NCBI GenBank assembly: GCA_024123915.1
Contig: CP099650.1
Location: 806,001 to 870,000 of the forward strand
Reading direction: 5' to 3'
Length of the DNA stretch: 64,000 bases
Source of the DNA: Oxalobacteraceae bacterium OTU3CAMAD1
GTDB taxonomy: Bacteria > Pseudomonadota > Gammaproteobacteria > Burkholderiales > Burkholderiaceae_D
Shown here: positions 44,724 through 53,871 of the stretch, one piece after another
Position numbering within the stretch: the first letter of the stretch is position 1
Layout of the letters: each line of letters starts with the position of its first letter
Made by a program: the position numbers and the translations under genes
The notes under the pieces: model-generated
Databases searched by the model: none
Seen by the model: only the letters and a program-made list of their open reading frames with translations
Told to the model about the DNA's origin: nothing

Positions 44724-46803
44724 CTTCCTGCGCCGCCGGTTGTGGACCGCCGTCCTGCGCCGCCGGCTGCCGCAATGGCTGGCCGCGCTGGCGCCGCTGG
44801 CGCTTGCCGCCATCATGCTGCCCGCCGCCCGGGCGATCGTGCTGGCGGCCATCGTCACATGGGTGATTTGTCTCGCCGCCGACATTCATCATTTGCGCCG
44901 GCGGATCGCGGATCGATGGCCTTCGTGGCTGGATGCCGCCATCCCGGCGCTGGAAGACAGCAGCACGTTGCTTGCCGCCGACGCGAGGACGCCGATCGCG
45001 CGGTTGCAGCAGCAGCGCTTGCAATCGCGCCTCGCCCAGGTGCTGACGGGTGACGACTATCGCCGTATCGCGTACGCCCGCGTGCGATTCGGTTTCGTAC
45101 CGCTGGTGGCGAGCCTGATCGCCGCCTGCGCGGCCTGGGGTTTTCAAGCGAAGCCCGCGACGGCCAACCTGGCGGCATCCGCAGCACCCGCGAACAAGCC
45201 GATTGTCGATGGCGAGGTGTATTTGCGCGTCACGCCGCCGGCCTACACCGGCGCCGCCGGATTCGAGACCGCCGCCCGCGACATCCAGATTCCACAATAC
45301 TCCGAGGTACGCTGGTGCGTGCGCAAACCCGCTGGCGCGCAACCGGTGGTGGAATTGGGTGACGGGCAAGCGCTGCCCGTCACGGCCGATTGCGCGACCA
45401 GGCGCGTCGAGGATTCGCTGTTCTGGCGTACGCGCGGTACCACCGGCACGCGGTACAACATCCGCGTCACGCCGGACCTGCCGCCGCGAGTGTCGATCAT
45501 CGAACCGACCGAGCTGATACATCTTTTGCCTCGGGATGCGAAGGCCGTTCAGCTATCCGTTCTGGCAAAGGACGACTATGCGATATCGCGCGCCAGCCTG
45601 CACATGACGTTGGCGCGGGGCAGCGGTGAAAATGTCCGCTTCACCGATCGCGAAGTGCCGCTGCCGAAATCGGCGGACCCCAAGTCGCGCGGCTGGAAGA
45701 AGCAATGGACGTTGGCGGAATTGGGCATGGAGCCGGGCGACGAGCTGTATTTCTTCGTTCGTGCCACCGACAACGCGCCGGATAACCCCCACACCACGCA
45801 ATCGCCGACTTATACGCTGCGCCTGCCCGGACCAGACGCCGAAAGCCTGGACTCGACGGCGCTGCCTTCGATGGTCAAGCCGGAGAATCTGCGCAGCCAG
45901 CGCCAGATCATCATCGATACCGAACAGCTGGTCGCCGATCTGCAGGCCAATCCCAAGATGTCCGCCGCCACGCTACGGTCGCGCAGCGAAGGCATCGCCG
46001 CCGACCAGGCCGCGCTGCGGCTGCGCTACGGTCAATTCCTCGGCGAGGAATCGAGCTTGTTCGGCGATGAGCACGGACATGGGGGCGCTGGGCACAAGGA
46101 ACATGAACATGAGGAAGATGAGCACAAGGCGGGCGGCCATGCAGAGGAGGAGCATCACGGCGGCTCCGCAAAGATGGGCAGCGAGGTAGCGGCCATGCAT
46201 CAATTCGGTCACGTCCACGATCAGGAGGACAACGCCACCATCTTCGACCCGCAGACCAAGGCGGTGCTCAAGCGCGCGTTGTCGGCGATGTGGGATGCCG
46301 AAAAATCGCTGCGCGCGATCTCGCCCAAGCCGGCCCTCCCGCCCGAGTACAAGGCGCTGGAAGCGATCAAGGAGTTGCAGGCGGCGGAGCGGGTGTATCT
46401 GCATCGCACCGCCTTTGTTCCGCCGGCGTTGAAGGAGGAGAAGCGCATGAGCGGCGATATCGTCGGCGCGATGAGCTACAAGCGCGCGCAGGGCGCGGCC
46501 AGCGACAGCGTGCCGGCCGAGGTGCGGGAACTGGTGCGGTCTTTGGCGATGGAGGGCGCGTTGCCGGCGTTGTGGAGCAAATCCGCGCGCGACACGATCG
46601 CCGCCCGTATTACCGATCAAGAGCAGAAACTGAGTGCGCAGCGCGCCGTGCAGGACGTGATGGACGGCTGCGTGCCGTGCCGCGCCGAGTTGCGCGCCTG
46701 GCTACGCGGCACGTTGACCGACGCGCCGTTGCTGCTGCAGGCGCGGTCCTCGGTCGACAGCCCGTTCGCACGGGCTTGGCGCGGCAAGGAGCCGGCACGA
46801 TGA
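44707..46803 (+). CDS. Large membrane-anchored protein with His-rich stretch (DUF4175-like)
   Basis: A 698-residue protein. Two or three N-terminal membrane segments (about 25-65 and near 140-160) are followed by a large periplasmic region with Ig-like beta segments (VYLRVTPPAYTGAAG; ELYFFVRATDNAPDNPHT), then helical segments. The layout resembles DUF4175-type proteins found in MoxR-BatA clusters. Residues about 454-486 form an Asp/Glu/His-rich run with nine histidines, followed by HQFGHVHD, which could bind Zn, Ni or Cu. Two cysteines lie in the tail (GCVPCRAEL). The start at 44707 (MHGETDFLRRRLW) overlaps the BatA-like gene; upstream codons in frame are ignored because they lie within that gene. 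Function unknown. Confidence 0.75.
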   Translation: MHGETDFLRRRLWTAVLRRRLPQWLAALAPLALAAIMLPAARAIVLAAIVTWVICLAADIHHLRRRIADRWPSWLDAAIPALEDSSTLLAADARTPIARLQQQRLQSRLAQVLTGDDYRRIAYARVRFGFVPLVASLIAACAAWGFQAKPATANLAASAAPANKPIVDGEVYLRVTPPAYTGAAGFETAARDIQIPQYSEVRWCVRKPAGAQPVVELGDGQALPVTADCATRRVEDSLFWRTRGTTGTRYNIRVTPDLPPRVSIIEPTELIHLLPRDAKAVQLSVLAKDDYAISRASLHMTLARGSGENVRFTDREVPLPKSADPKSRGWKKQWTLAELGMEPGDELYFFVRATDNAPDNPHTTQSPTYTLRLPGPDAESLDSTALPSMVKPENLRSQRQIIIDTEQLVADLQANPKMSAATLRSRSEGIAADQAALRLRYGQFLGEESSLFGDEHGHGGAGHKEHEHEEDEHKAGGHAEEEHHGGSAKMGSEVAAMHQFGHVHDQEDNATIFDPQTKAVLKRALSAMWDAEKSLRAISPKPALPPEYKALEAIKELQAAERVYLHRTAFVPPALKEEKRMSGDIVGAMSYKRAQGAASDSVPAEVRELVRSLAMEGALPALWSKSARDTIAARITDQEQKLSAQRAVQDVMDGCVPCRAELRAWLRGTLTDAPLLLQARSSVDSPFARAWRGKEPAR

Positions 46804-48506
46804 GCGGCGCGATGGTTTCCATTATGAGTATCGCCACGGTCGATGCCGGCACGCTGGCTGTTCCCGCGCTGGCGCTGGCCACCGGTCTTGTCAGCGCCGT
46901 CCTTTTCGCGCGCAAGCGGCGGTGGATCAATGCGCTGCTGGTGGCGGTTGGCGCGGCGGCGTTGGCGACCGCGCTGGCAGACATCCGACTGCCGTCCAGG
47001 GGCGGGGGCGCGTTGGCGGTTGTCACCGATGCCAACGGCCGGATCGACGCGGCGACGTCGCGTGCCATGCCTGGCGCGGCCGCTATTGCCCTGGGCGGCG
47101 ATGGATTGAGCGAGGCGGAGTGGCGCGATCTGCCTGCAAGGCCGCTGCAATGGAAACCGCCCCAGGCGGATCTGCTGTCGCTCGACTTTCCGCGCGCGAT
47201 GCCGTTGGGACGTATTTTCACGCTGACCGTCCGTCGCCCGCATGCGCAAGGCGGATGGCGCTTGCAGCTGCTGGCCGAGAACAAGCAGGTGCTGGCCGAT
47301 TCAGGAGCTATCGCGGCCGACACCGCGCCCGCCGCGCAATTGTCCGTTCAATGGCTGCCGCCGGTGGCGGAGGCAATGGTGCTGCGCGCCCGCCTGCTGG
47401 ATGCCAAAGGTAAGGCGATTGCGGAGGGACCGCTGCCGCTGCAAGTGAGCGAGCCGGTGCCGCTGCAAATCCAGGGACGCTTCGATGCCGCGTCGTTCGA
47501 CGCGCGGGCGTTGAACCGGCTGCTGTCCGACAGCGGCGCGATCGTCGATTGGAGCGTCACGCTGGGCAAGGCCATCGCCCGTAGCGAGACCGCGCGCGAG
47601 CCGCTCACCGCGCCGAACGCCATGTTCGTCGACGCGGCTTATGTGGAAAAGCTGGCGCCATCGGCGCGCGCTGCGCTGCTGGCCGCGACGGGGCAGGGGG
47701 TGCCGCTGGTGGTTCTGGGTGCGAATGCGGCCGATGCCGGATTCTGGCAGCGGGAGCTGGGGTTGCGCCTTCAGCCGCAGTCGCCGACGACGGAGAAGGA
47801 GGACCAGCGCCAGTTCGGCGTTGGGGGTGTTTCGCTGGCCATGCCGCCGGCGACGCTGAATCCCGATGATCGTGGTGGCGGGCAGTGGTCGGTGCTGGCT
47901 TGGGACAGTGGCAAGCGGCCGTGGCTCTGGCAGCGCGAATTGCGTCAGGGACGGGTAATCTGGGTTGGCGTCTCGGAGTGGCATCGTTACGCGATCAGCG
48001 CGCCGCAGGCGTTGACGTTGTGGTGGCAGGATGCCATGGACCGGATGGTGTTGGCCGGTGTGCAAAAGGCGGAGTGGCGCTTGCCCGATACGATGCCGGT
48101 GGTGGGGGTGCGCAGCGAGGTATGCGCGCAAGGCGCGGATATGGGGGCGCTGCTGCGTGTCGGGGGTGGGCAGGAGCTGTCCTTGCAGGCGCGCGGCGAC
48201 AAGGCCGATGGACGTTGCGCCGCATGGTGGCCGCAGCGCGCGGGTTGGACGCGCTTCAGCGCCGCAGGCATGCCGGTGCCGGGGATGACATATGTTTATG
48301 CGGCGGACGATTGGCCGCTGTGGCAGCGTTCCTTGCGGCGCGAAGCGACCGCTCGGTATGCGGCGCGTGCGCGGACGACCGACGTAGCCGATACAACGAA
48401 CCGCCCGCTGTCGCCGACGCCGTTCGCGCTGCTGTTTGCCATCTGCATGCTGATGCTTTGGTACCGGGACCCGAGGTCCGACGCGGAACCACGTAGGGCG
48501 GATTAG
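46800..48506 (+). CDS. Membrane protein with GATase-like periplasmic domain, end of MoxR operon
   Basis: A 568-residue protein. Two N-terminal membrane helices (about 18-35 and 41-60) are followed by a long periplasmic region and a final helix (TPFALLFAICMLMLWY). The middle (about 265-330; VPLVVLGANAADAGFWQREL) resembles the class I glutamine-amidotransferase-like fold present in such BatA-associated proteins, but no catalytic triad is evident. It starts with ATGA overlap. The last five codons and stop (P-R-R-A-D-stop) lie in repeat copy D, so the original C-terminus was probably replaced or extended by repeat insertion. Function unknown. Confidence 0.75.
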   Translation: MSGAMVSIMSIATVDAGTLAVPALALATGLVSAVLFARKRRWINALLVAVGAAALATALADIRLPSRGGGALAVVTDANGRIDAATSRAMPGAAAIALGGDGLSEAEWRDLPARPLQWKPPQADLLSLDFPRAMPLGRIFTLTVRRPHAQGGWRLQLLAENKQVLADSGAIAADTAPAAQLSVQWLPPVAEAMVLRARLLDAKGKAIAEGPLPLQVSEPVPLQIQGRFDAASFDARALNRLLSDSGAIVDWSVTLGKAIARSETAREPLTAPNAMFVDAAYVEKLAPSARAALLAATGQGVPLVVLGANAADAGFWQRELGLRLQPQSPTTEKEDQRQFGVGGVSLAMPPATLNPDDRGGGQWSVLAWDSGKRPWLWQRELRQGRVIWVGVSEWHRYAISAPQALTLWWQDAMDRMVLAGVQKAEWRLPDTMPVVGVRSEVCAQGADMGALLRVGGGQELSLQARGDKADGRCAAWWPQRAGWTRFSAAGMPVPGMTYVYAADDWPLWQRSLRREATARYAARARTTDVADTTNRPLSPTPFALLFAICMLMLWYRDPRSDAEPRRAD

Positions 48507-48539
48507 CGTGAGCGTAATCCGCCAGGCTCCGCCTACGTG
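48490..48539. repeat. Short copy of the palindromic repeat (locus D)
   Basis: A 50-bp version: left terminus CACGTAGGGCGGATTAG followed by CGTGAGCGTAATCCGCC and a right terminus GCCTACGTG. The inner hairpin is missing. It overlaps the 3' end of the last MoxR-operon gene and lies at a convergent junction with the TonB-dependent receptor gene ending at 48557, so it may serve as a shared transcript end. Confidence 0.88.
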
Positions 48540-48556
48540 TCTCCGTGGTCGGTTTG

Positions 48557-51289
48557 CTAGAACTTGTAGTTCACCCCGAACAAAACAGTGCGTCCATATT
48601 TGGCATACTCCAGCTGACGGTCCTTGCTGTTGGCGTAGGTTTCATACGCTTCGTTGGTCAGGTTGTTCACCTGCAGGAGCACCCCCAACCCTTTGTACGC
48701 GCCGTCGTTGAACGTGTAGCCGATCTGGAAATCGACCGGGCTGTCGCCGACCACGTATCGCAACTGGCGATCACCCGCGAAGTTGCCGATCTCGCCCACA
48801 TAATCCGAACGCCGGCGCGTGCTGACACGCGTCGAGAACCCCGCCTTTTCGTAGTAAAGCGTGACGTTGGTGACGTGGCGCGACATGCCCGGCAGCTCGA
48901 TCTTGCCGATCGAGGCGTTGACTTCCTTGATATCGATGCCGCTCTTGGTGTACGAGCTGCTGGCCAGTACGCCGAAACCATCCAGCACCGGCGTGACCAG
49001 TTCCAGCGGCACCGACACCGACAACTCGGCTCCCTTGAGCGTGCCGCCGTTGCCGTTGTACGAGGTGGTGAACTGACCCGAGTTGGTGATGGCGATGGTG
49101 CCTGGCGTGTACTGCGAGAAGTCGCGCGTTTCGGAGAACTTGTAGATGTAGGTGTCGAGCTTCTTGTAGTAGCCGGCCAAGGCCACATAGCCCTTCTTGG
49201 CGAAGTACTTTTCCCACGAGATGTCGAAGGCCTTGGCGCGCCACGGATCGAGCCTGGCGTTGCCGCCGCTGCCGCTCGGCAGGCGCGTGCCGGTATCGAC
49301 GGTGAAGTTGAAGCCGGCATTGAGTTCATCGACGCGGGGACGGGCGATTTGCTTGGCCAGCGAGACGCGCACCGTGTGATCCGACGGCAGGCCGAAGGCG
49401 AGGTTCATGCTCGGCAGGACGTCGCTGTAGGTCTTGCCATCGCTGTAGGGACGGGCCACGCCGGCGGCGTCCGCGTACAGCGAGTCCGATGACTGGTCGG
49501 TGCGCAGCAGCTGCGCGCCGATGTTGCCGCGTACAGAGACGCCGCCCCATTCGCTCTCGATGTTGGCGCGCGCGTAGCCGGTGGTGATTTTCTCGTGCAC
49601 GTCCCATGCGCGGCTGATAGTACCGGCGTTGTTGGCCAGGCTGTAGTTGATCGGGTTGAAGTACTTGGCGATCACCCCCGGCACATTCCAGGAAGGGACC
49701 ACCCCGGCGCCGGCGAAGCCCAGATCCACCGGCGCATATAGCAGATCGCTGGAGATGGTCGGGTTCCCGGTGGCGAACAGGTCGCCGGACGGCTGGCGCT
49801 TGGTCTTGGTGCGGTCGCTGTAGTTGATGCCGACATCGAAGCCGCGCAGGTAGGCATCCAGGCTGTCCGGGGCCGGCAGCGTGGCGACCAGCTTGAAGCT
49901 TTTCAGCGTGTCCTTCAGATGCGGCGAGTAGGTGCTGCCGTAGCCGTAGATCGAGTTCCCGGTGAATAGCTTGGTCGGATCGCTGTAATCGAGCTGGCCG
50001 GCGATGGTGGCGAAGCGGCCGGTGTTCCAGCCGACCGTCATCAGCGGATCGTTGAAGGCGCCGCCCGTCGCGCTTTGCAGCTGCAGGTTGTTTTCGAGGT
50101 AGGTCTCATCGCGCTTGGCCTGCGAGTAGTTGGCGTCCGCCAGCAGTGACCAACTGCCGAAGTTGAATTTGTTGGCCCAGCCGGCGGTGCGGATCTGGTC
50201 CTTGCGGTGGTTGTACTGGCCGCGCACCAGCGGGTAGGCGCCGGTGGCGGTGCCGCCCAGCAGCGTGCCGTTGACGATGTTGGTGCTGGTGTAGTTGAAG
50301 CCGACCGGGTTGTTGCTGCCGTTGTACCCGCCCAGGTTGACTTCGAACTGGTTGTTGGTGTCCACCTGCTTGAATTCGGAGGCGAAAAGGTCGATGGTGC
50401 TGGACCACTGCTTCGACGGCCGGTATTCCAGTACGCCGATCAAACCGGTGCGTTTCAGTTTGCCGCTCTTGGCCAGCGCCTTGACGCCGGCGGTGACGAA
50501 GGTGCCGGCCGGGACGCCCGCTACGGGGGCCTGCTCGAACGGTTCGTAGGTGCCGGTCTGGTTTTCGAGGATAGGCGTCTCCAGGCTGGCCACGCCGATC
50601 GCCACGCCGATGGTGCGGTTCGCAAACTGGTCGATGTAGCTGGCGCTGAGGCGATGGCCGGTGTCCTTGGTGTCGGCGATCTTGCCCATCGAGTTCTTCT
50701 CGCCGCGTACGTTGACCGAGAAGGTTCGGCCCGGGAAGGCCAGCGGGCGCACGGTCTGCATGTCGATAGTGCCGGACAGGCCCTGGCCGACCAGTCCCGC
50801 GTCCGGCGTTTTGTAGACGGTGACGCCGCTCAGAAGCTCGGATGGGTATTGATCGAATTCGACGCTGCGGTTGTCGCCCGTGCTGACTTGCTCGCGGCCG
50901 TTGAGCAGGGTGGTGGCGAAGTCCGGCGACAGGCCGCGAATGCTGATCACCTGCGCGCGCCCGCCCACGCGCTGCGCCGCCAGGCCGGGCAGGCGCGCGA
51001 TCGATTCGGCGATGCTGACGTCGGGCAGCTTGCCGATATCCTCGGCGGAGATGGATTCAACGATGGAGGTCGAGTCTTTTTTGACGGAGATGGCGTCCTC
51101 GATGCCACGGCGGATGCCGGAGACGACGACTTTCGACATCGGCGCCTGGCCGGCTTGGGCGGAGGTTGAGGCGTCGATCTGCGCGTGCAGCGGGGTGGAA
51201 AAAGCGGCGATCAGCAGCGCGCAGGCGGCTGCGACGGGCGTGAGGGGAAGCGCGGCGCGGACGCCGCGTGGGTGTGGAATGGCTTGCAT
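48557..51289 (-). CDS. TonB-dependent outer-membrane receptor (Caulobacter/Xanthomonas type)
   Basis: A 910-residue receptor with a signal peptide (ending PLHAQ near residue 36), a TonB-box-like KVVVSG near 53, a plug domain (about 60-190; SIAESIARLPGLAAQR, VISIRGLSPDFATTLLNGRE) and a long 22-strand barrel that ends in the aromatic residue F (FGVNYKF). The plug pattern belongs to the Xanthomonas/Caulobacter group, whose members often import oligosaccharides rather than siderophores. The ligand is unknown. ATG at 51289 with GGAGA upstream. A promoter candidate is at 51359-51388. Confidence 0.92.
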   Translation of the reverse strand: MQAIPHPRGVRAALPLTPVAAACALLIAAFSTPLHAQIDASTSAQAGQAPMSKVVVSGIRRGIEDAISVKKDSTSIVESISAEDIGKLPDVSIAESIARLPGLAAQRVGGRAQVISIRGLSPDFATTLLNGREQVSTGDNRSVEFDQYPSELLSGVTVYKTPDAGLVGQGLSGTIDMQTVRPLAFPGRTFSVNVRGEKNSMGKIADTKDTGHRLSASYIDQFANRTIGVAIGVASLETPILENQTGTYEPFEQAPVAGVPAGTFVTAGVKALAKSGKLKRTGLIGVLEYRPSKQWSSTIDLFASEFKQVDTNNQFEVNLGGYNGSNNPVGFNYTSTNIVNGTLLGGTATGAYPLVRGQYNHRKDQIRTAGWANKFNFGSWSLLADANYSQAKRDETYLENNLQLQSATGGAFNDPLMTVGWNTGRFATIAGQLDYSDPTKLFTGNSIYGYGSTYSPHLKDTLKSFKLVATLPAPDSLDAYLRGFDVGINYSDRTKTKRQPSGDLFATGNPTISSDLLYAPVDLGFAGAGVVPSWNVPGVIAKYFNPINYSLANNAGTISRAWDVHEKITTGYARANIESEWGGVSVRGNIGAQLLRTDQSSDSLYADAAGVARPYSDGKTYSDVLPSMNLAFGLPSDHTVRVSLAKQIARPRVDELNAGFNFTVDTGTRLPSGSGGNARLDPWRAKAFDISWEKYFAKKGYVALAGYYKKLDTYIYKFSETRDFSQYTPGTIAITNSGQFTTSYNGNGGTLKGAELSVSVPLELVTPVLDGFGVLASSSYTKSGIDIKEVNASIGKIELPGMSRHVTNVTLYYEKAGFSTRVSTRRRSDYVGEIGNFAGDRQLRYVVGDSPVDFQIGYTFNDGAYKGLGVLLQVNNLTNEAYETYANSKDRQLEYAKYGRTVLFGVNYKF

Positions 51290-51358
51290 AGTCTTGTCTC
51301 CAGATGTTTTAAATGGGGTCGGATGCTCGGCGTTCTGACGACGCCTGAGCCTGATCTT

Positions 51359-51388
51359 GTATTAAAACTAGAAAACAAGTCAAATCAA
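51359..51388 (-). promoter_or_regulatory. Sigma-70 promoter candidate for the TonB receptor gene
   Basis: On the minus strand, TTGATT, an 18-base spacer and TAATAC lie in an AT-rich gap, about 70 bases before the receptor start. Confidence 0.5.
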
Positions 51389-51396
51389 GTTTTACC

Positions 51397-51410
51397 TTTT
51401 GACATCAAAA
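51397..51410. promoter_or_regulatory. Palindrome upstream of the receptor promoter
   Basis: TTTTGACATCAAAA has 6-bp complementary arms around CA and sits nine bases upstream of the candidate -35. It could be a regulator site, for example an activator for the receptor gene. It is short and AT-rich, so chance is possible. Confidence 0.35.
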
Positions 51411-51482
51411 TAACAAACCCATCATTAGGTACACGCCTTGAAATCGCTTTCAGTTGTATTTCTGCTACAGATTGATCTGTTT

Positions 51483-52166
51483 TTATGTAGCCGTACTACA
51501 TTCCCATTGGAGGACATAGTCCGGAGCCTCGATGGTGCAGGCCTCATGCCGTCGCGGCGCCACCGGGGTTCGCACCCACGGCAGCACACCTGCCCAAACC
51601 GGCCATTGCATGTCCTCCTCGTCGTCGCTCGGGCCGCCGCTGCGCACCTTGCACGCCGCTTCGTCCAGCGGGATGCGCAGGATGGTGGTGGCCGCGTACT
51701 CCTTGTCGCTGCCCGGCCGGACCTGCGCCTGGCGTCCCGGCGCCAACTTCTCCATGAACGCTTCCAGCGTGCGATGGCGCTCCGCTTCATCGCTCACCAC
51801 CTCGAAGCGGCCATAGATCATCGCCGAACGGTAGTTCATCGTGTGGCTAAAGGCCGATCGCGCCAACACCAGGCCATCCAGATGCGTGATCGTCACGCAG
51901 GTCTCGCTTTCCACCAGGCGCTTGAGCATGCGGCTGCCGTTCGAGCCGTGAATGTACAAATGCCCATCCTCGCGCCAGCACGCGGTAGGAATGCAATGCG
52001 AGCCTTTGGCGTCGCTAAAGGCGATGTGGCACAGGTAGGCGTCGTCGATGATGGCGTGCAGGGTGGCTGTGTCGTACTGCGCCTTCTCGGCGCCACGGCG
52101 TACGCGGGTGCGGTCGCTTGGTGCGGTGGCGGTGGCTTGGTGCGTGGGGGTGGCTGCTGCGGTCAT
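51483..52166 (-). CDS. Pyridoxamine 5'-phosphate oxidase-like FMN-binding protein
   Basis: A 227-residue split-barrel flavoprotein. AYLCHIAFSDAKGSHCIPTA and HLYIHGSNGSRMLKRL near the N-terminus, then VLARSAFSHTMNYRSAMIYG, are typical of the PNPOx-like/NimA-like group, which bind FMN or other cofactors as dimers. The exact reaction is unknown; close relatives are often annotated as PNPOx-family proteins beside MocR regulators. The start at 52166 is chosen over 52175 because GGAG precedes it, though spacing is tight. The gene is divergent from the MocR gene across a 101-base region with an inverted-repeat operator candidate. Confidence 0.88.
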   Translation of the reverse strand: MTAAATPTHQATATAPSDRTRVRRGAEKAQYDTATLHAIIDDAYLCHIAFSDAKGSHCIPTACWREDGHLYIHGSNGSRMLKRLVESETCVTITHLDGLVLARSAFSHTMNYRSAMIYGRFEVVSDEAERHRTLEAFMEKLAPGRQAQVRPGSDKEYAATTILRIPLDEAACKVRSGGPSDDEEDMQWPVWAGVLPWVRTPVAPRRHEACTIEAPDYVLQWECSTAT

Positions 52167-52208
52167 GATCTCCATCCAAAATGAGTGAAACAACAATATA
52201 ATGGCTTG

Positions 52209-52230
52209 CTGGCCCTGAAAACAGGTCCAG
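52209..52230. promoter_or_regulatory. 22-bp inverted repeat, candidate MocR operator
   Basis: CTGGCCCTG and CAGGTCCAG are complementary with one mismatch around AAAA, lying between the divergent PNPOx-like and MocR genes. A TATAAT hexamer at 52197-52202 immediately precedes it on the plus strand but has no good -35. The position fits autoregulation and control of the partner gene. Confidence 0.5.
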
Positions 52231-52267
52231 AAATATCGAATTTGATGGAGCCAACAATGGATCAAAA

Positions 52268-53776
52268 ATGGATATGTCCCTGCTGATCACCGGCTATGCG
52301 GCGCAACACAGTCACCGGGGCTGGCCGCGTCAGCGCATGCTGCACGAGTGCCTGCGCGCGGCAATCCGCAACGGCACGCTGGCCGCAGGCACGCGGCTTG
52401 CCGCTTCGCGCGCGCTGGCCGAGGAGCTGGGACTGGCACGCAATACCGTGCTGTACGCGTACGAGCAGTTGGCCAGCGAAGGCTTCGTCACCACCGACCG
52501 GCGCGGTACCGTGGTGGCGACGATCGCGCCGGAGCGCAAGCCGTCGCCAGCCCCGCGCGCGTTGGCGCAGGCGGGGCTGGCGCAGCGTGCACGCGGACTG
52601 CGACCCTTGCCCGGTCCCGCCGAAATGATGGGCGCCTTCGTTCCCGGCGTGCCCGCGCTTGACCATTTTCCGTTGACCCTGTGGCGCCGCATGCTGGAAC
52701 GCGCATGGCGCTCGCTGGCGGTGGCGCAGCTGAACTACGGCGATCCGGCCGGCGAGCCGCTGCTGCGCGAGGCCATCGCCGACCACCTGCGCGCAGCGCG
52801 CGGCGTGGTGTGCGATGCGGGCCAGGTGTTCATCACGGACGGCACGCAGAGCAGCCTGGAGCTGTGCATGCGCGCGCTGGCCGACGCGGGCGACACGATC
52901 TGGATCGAGAGTCCGGGCTATGGCGGCGCACTGGCGGCGTCGCGCGGCGCCGGCTTGAATGTGGCGGGGATAGAAGTGGACGAAGACGGCATCGCGCCGA
53001 CGCCGGAGGACTGGCTGCTGCGGCCACCGCGCCTGATTTATACGACGCCGTCGCACCAGTATCCGGTTGGCAGCGTGCTCAGTTTGCGCCGCCGTCTGGC
53101 GCTGATCGAGGCGGCGCGCGGCGCCGGCGCGCTGATCATCGAGGACGATTACGACAGCGAGTTCCGGCATGACGGCGCGCCGCTGTCGGCGATGCAGGGG
53201 CTGGCGCCGGATGCGCCGGTGGTGTATCTGGGGACGTTCAGCAAGACCATGTTCCCGTCGCTGCGGATCGCTTTTGTGGTGGTGCCCGCAGCGCTGGAGG
53301 CGGCGTTCGCGCTGATGCGGGCGCAGTCGCATGCGAGCGGACGGACGGCGGAGCAGCTGGCGCTGGCGGAGTTCTTACGCAGCGGGCAGTTCGCGTTGCA
53401 TGTGCGGCGCATGCGCAGGTTGTACCGGCAGCGGCGCGACGCGCTGGTGGTGTCGCTGGAGCGGCATATGGGTTCGGTGGCGACGGTGCATGGGGGCTCG
53501 GCCGGGATGCATCTGGCGCTGCGGTTCAGGGATGAGGCGATGGACGATGTGGCGGTGAGCGCGCAGGCGCTGGAGCACGGGATCGTGGTCAACGCCTTGA
53601 GCCGGCATGACACCAAGGGGACGTCGGGGTGGCGGGGTTTGATGCTCGGCTACGCGCAGGTGCCGGCCGAGCAGATGGATGATTTGGTGAAGCGGTTGGC
53701 GGCGATTGTGCACATGGCTGCGTTTGAGCAGAGTCGCGCAGGCCAAGTATCCACTGTGACACGTAGGGCGGATTAG
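52268..53776 (+). CDS. MocR/PdxR-family regulator (GntR HTH fused to aminotransferase-like domain)
   Basis: A 502-residue protein. An N-terminal GntR-type winged helix (about 20-90; LAAGTRLAASRALAEELGLA) is joined by a linker (about 95-125) to a fold-type I aminotransferase-like domain. The PLP lysine is in LGTFSKTMFPSLR near residue 334, preceded by IIEDDYDSEFRHDG. MocR proteins sense PLP or amino-group compounds; the subgroup PdxR controls vitamin B6 genes. The divergent partner is an FMN-binding protein rather than PdxST. The start at 52268 gives the usual N-terminus. The last codons (R-R-A-D-stop) come from repeat copy E. Confidence 0.93.
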   Translation: MDMSLLITGYAAQHSHRGWPRQRMLHECLRAAIRNGTLAAGTRLAASRALAEELGLARNTVLYAYEQLASEGFVTTDRRGTVVATIAPERKPSPAPRALAQAGLAQRARGLRPLPGPAEMMGAFVPGVPALDHFPLTLWRRMLERAWRSLAVAQLNYGDPAGEPLLREAIADHLRAARGVVCDAGQVFITDGTQSSLELCMRALADAGDTIWIESPGYGGALAASRGAGLNVAGIEVDEDGIAPTPEDWLLRPPRLIYTTPSHQYPVGSVLSLRRRLALIEAARGAGALIIEDDYDSEFRHDGAPLSAMQGLAPDAPVVYLGTFSKTMFPSLRIAFVVVPAALEAAFALMRAQSHASGRTAEQLALAEFLRSGQFALHVRRMRRLYRQRRDALVVSLERHMGSVATVHGGSAGMHLALRFRDEAMDDVAVSAQALEHGIVVNALSRHDTKGTSGWRGLMLGYAQVPAEQMDDLVKRLAAIVHMAAFEQSRAGQVSTVTRRAD

Positions 53777-53857
53777 GCGGAACGCCGTAATCCGCCATGT
53801 TTGCGCCGTTGGCGGCTCATAAATGGCGGATTACGCTTCGCTAATCCGCCCTCCGTG
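53760..53857. repeat. 98-bp palindromic intergenic repeat, copy E (full length)
   Basis: A full-length copy with one substitution in the right terminus (CTCCGTG for CTACGTG). It overlaps the 3' end of the MocR gene, supplying its last five codons and TAG, and fills the convergent gap up to the second TonB receptor gene (stop at 53872). It is followed by TCTCCG, as at locus D. Confidence 0.9.
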
Positions 53858-53871
53858 TCTCCGGGCAGCCT

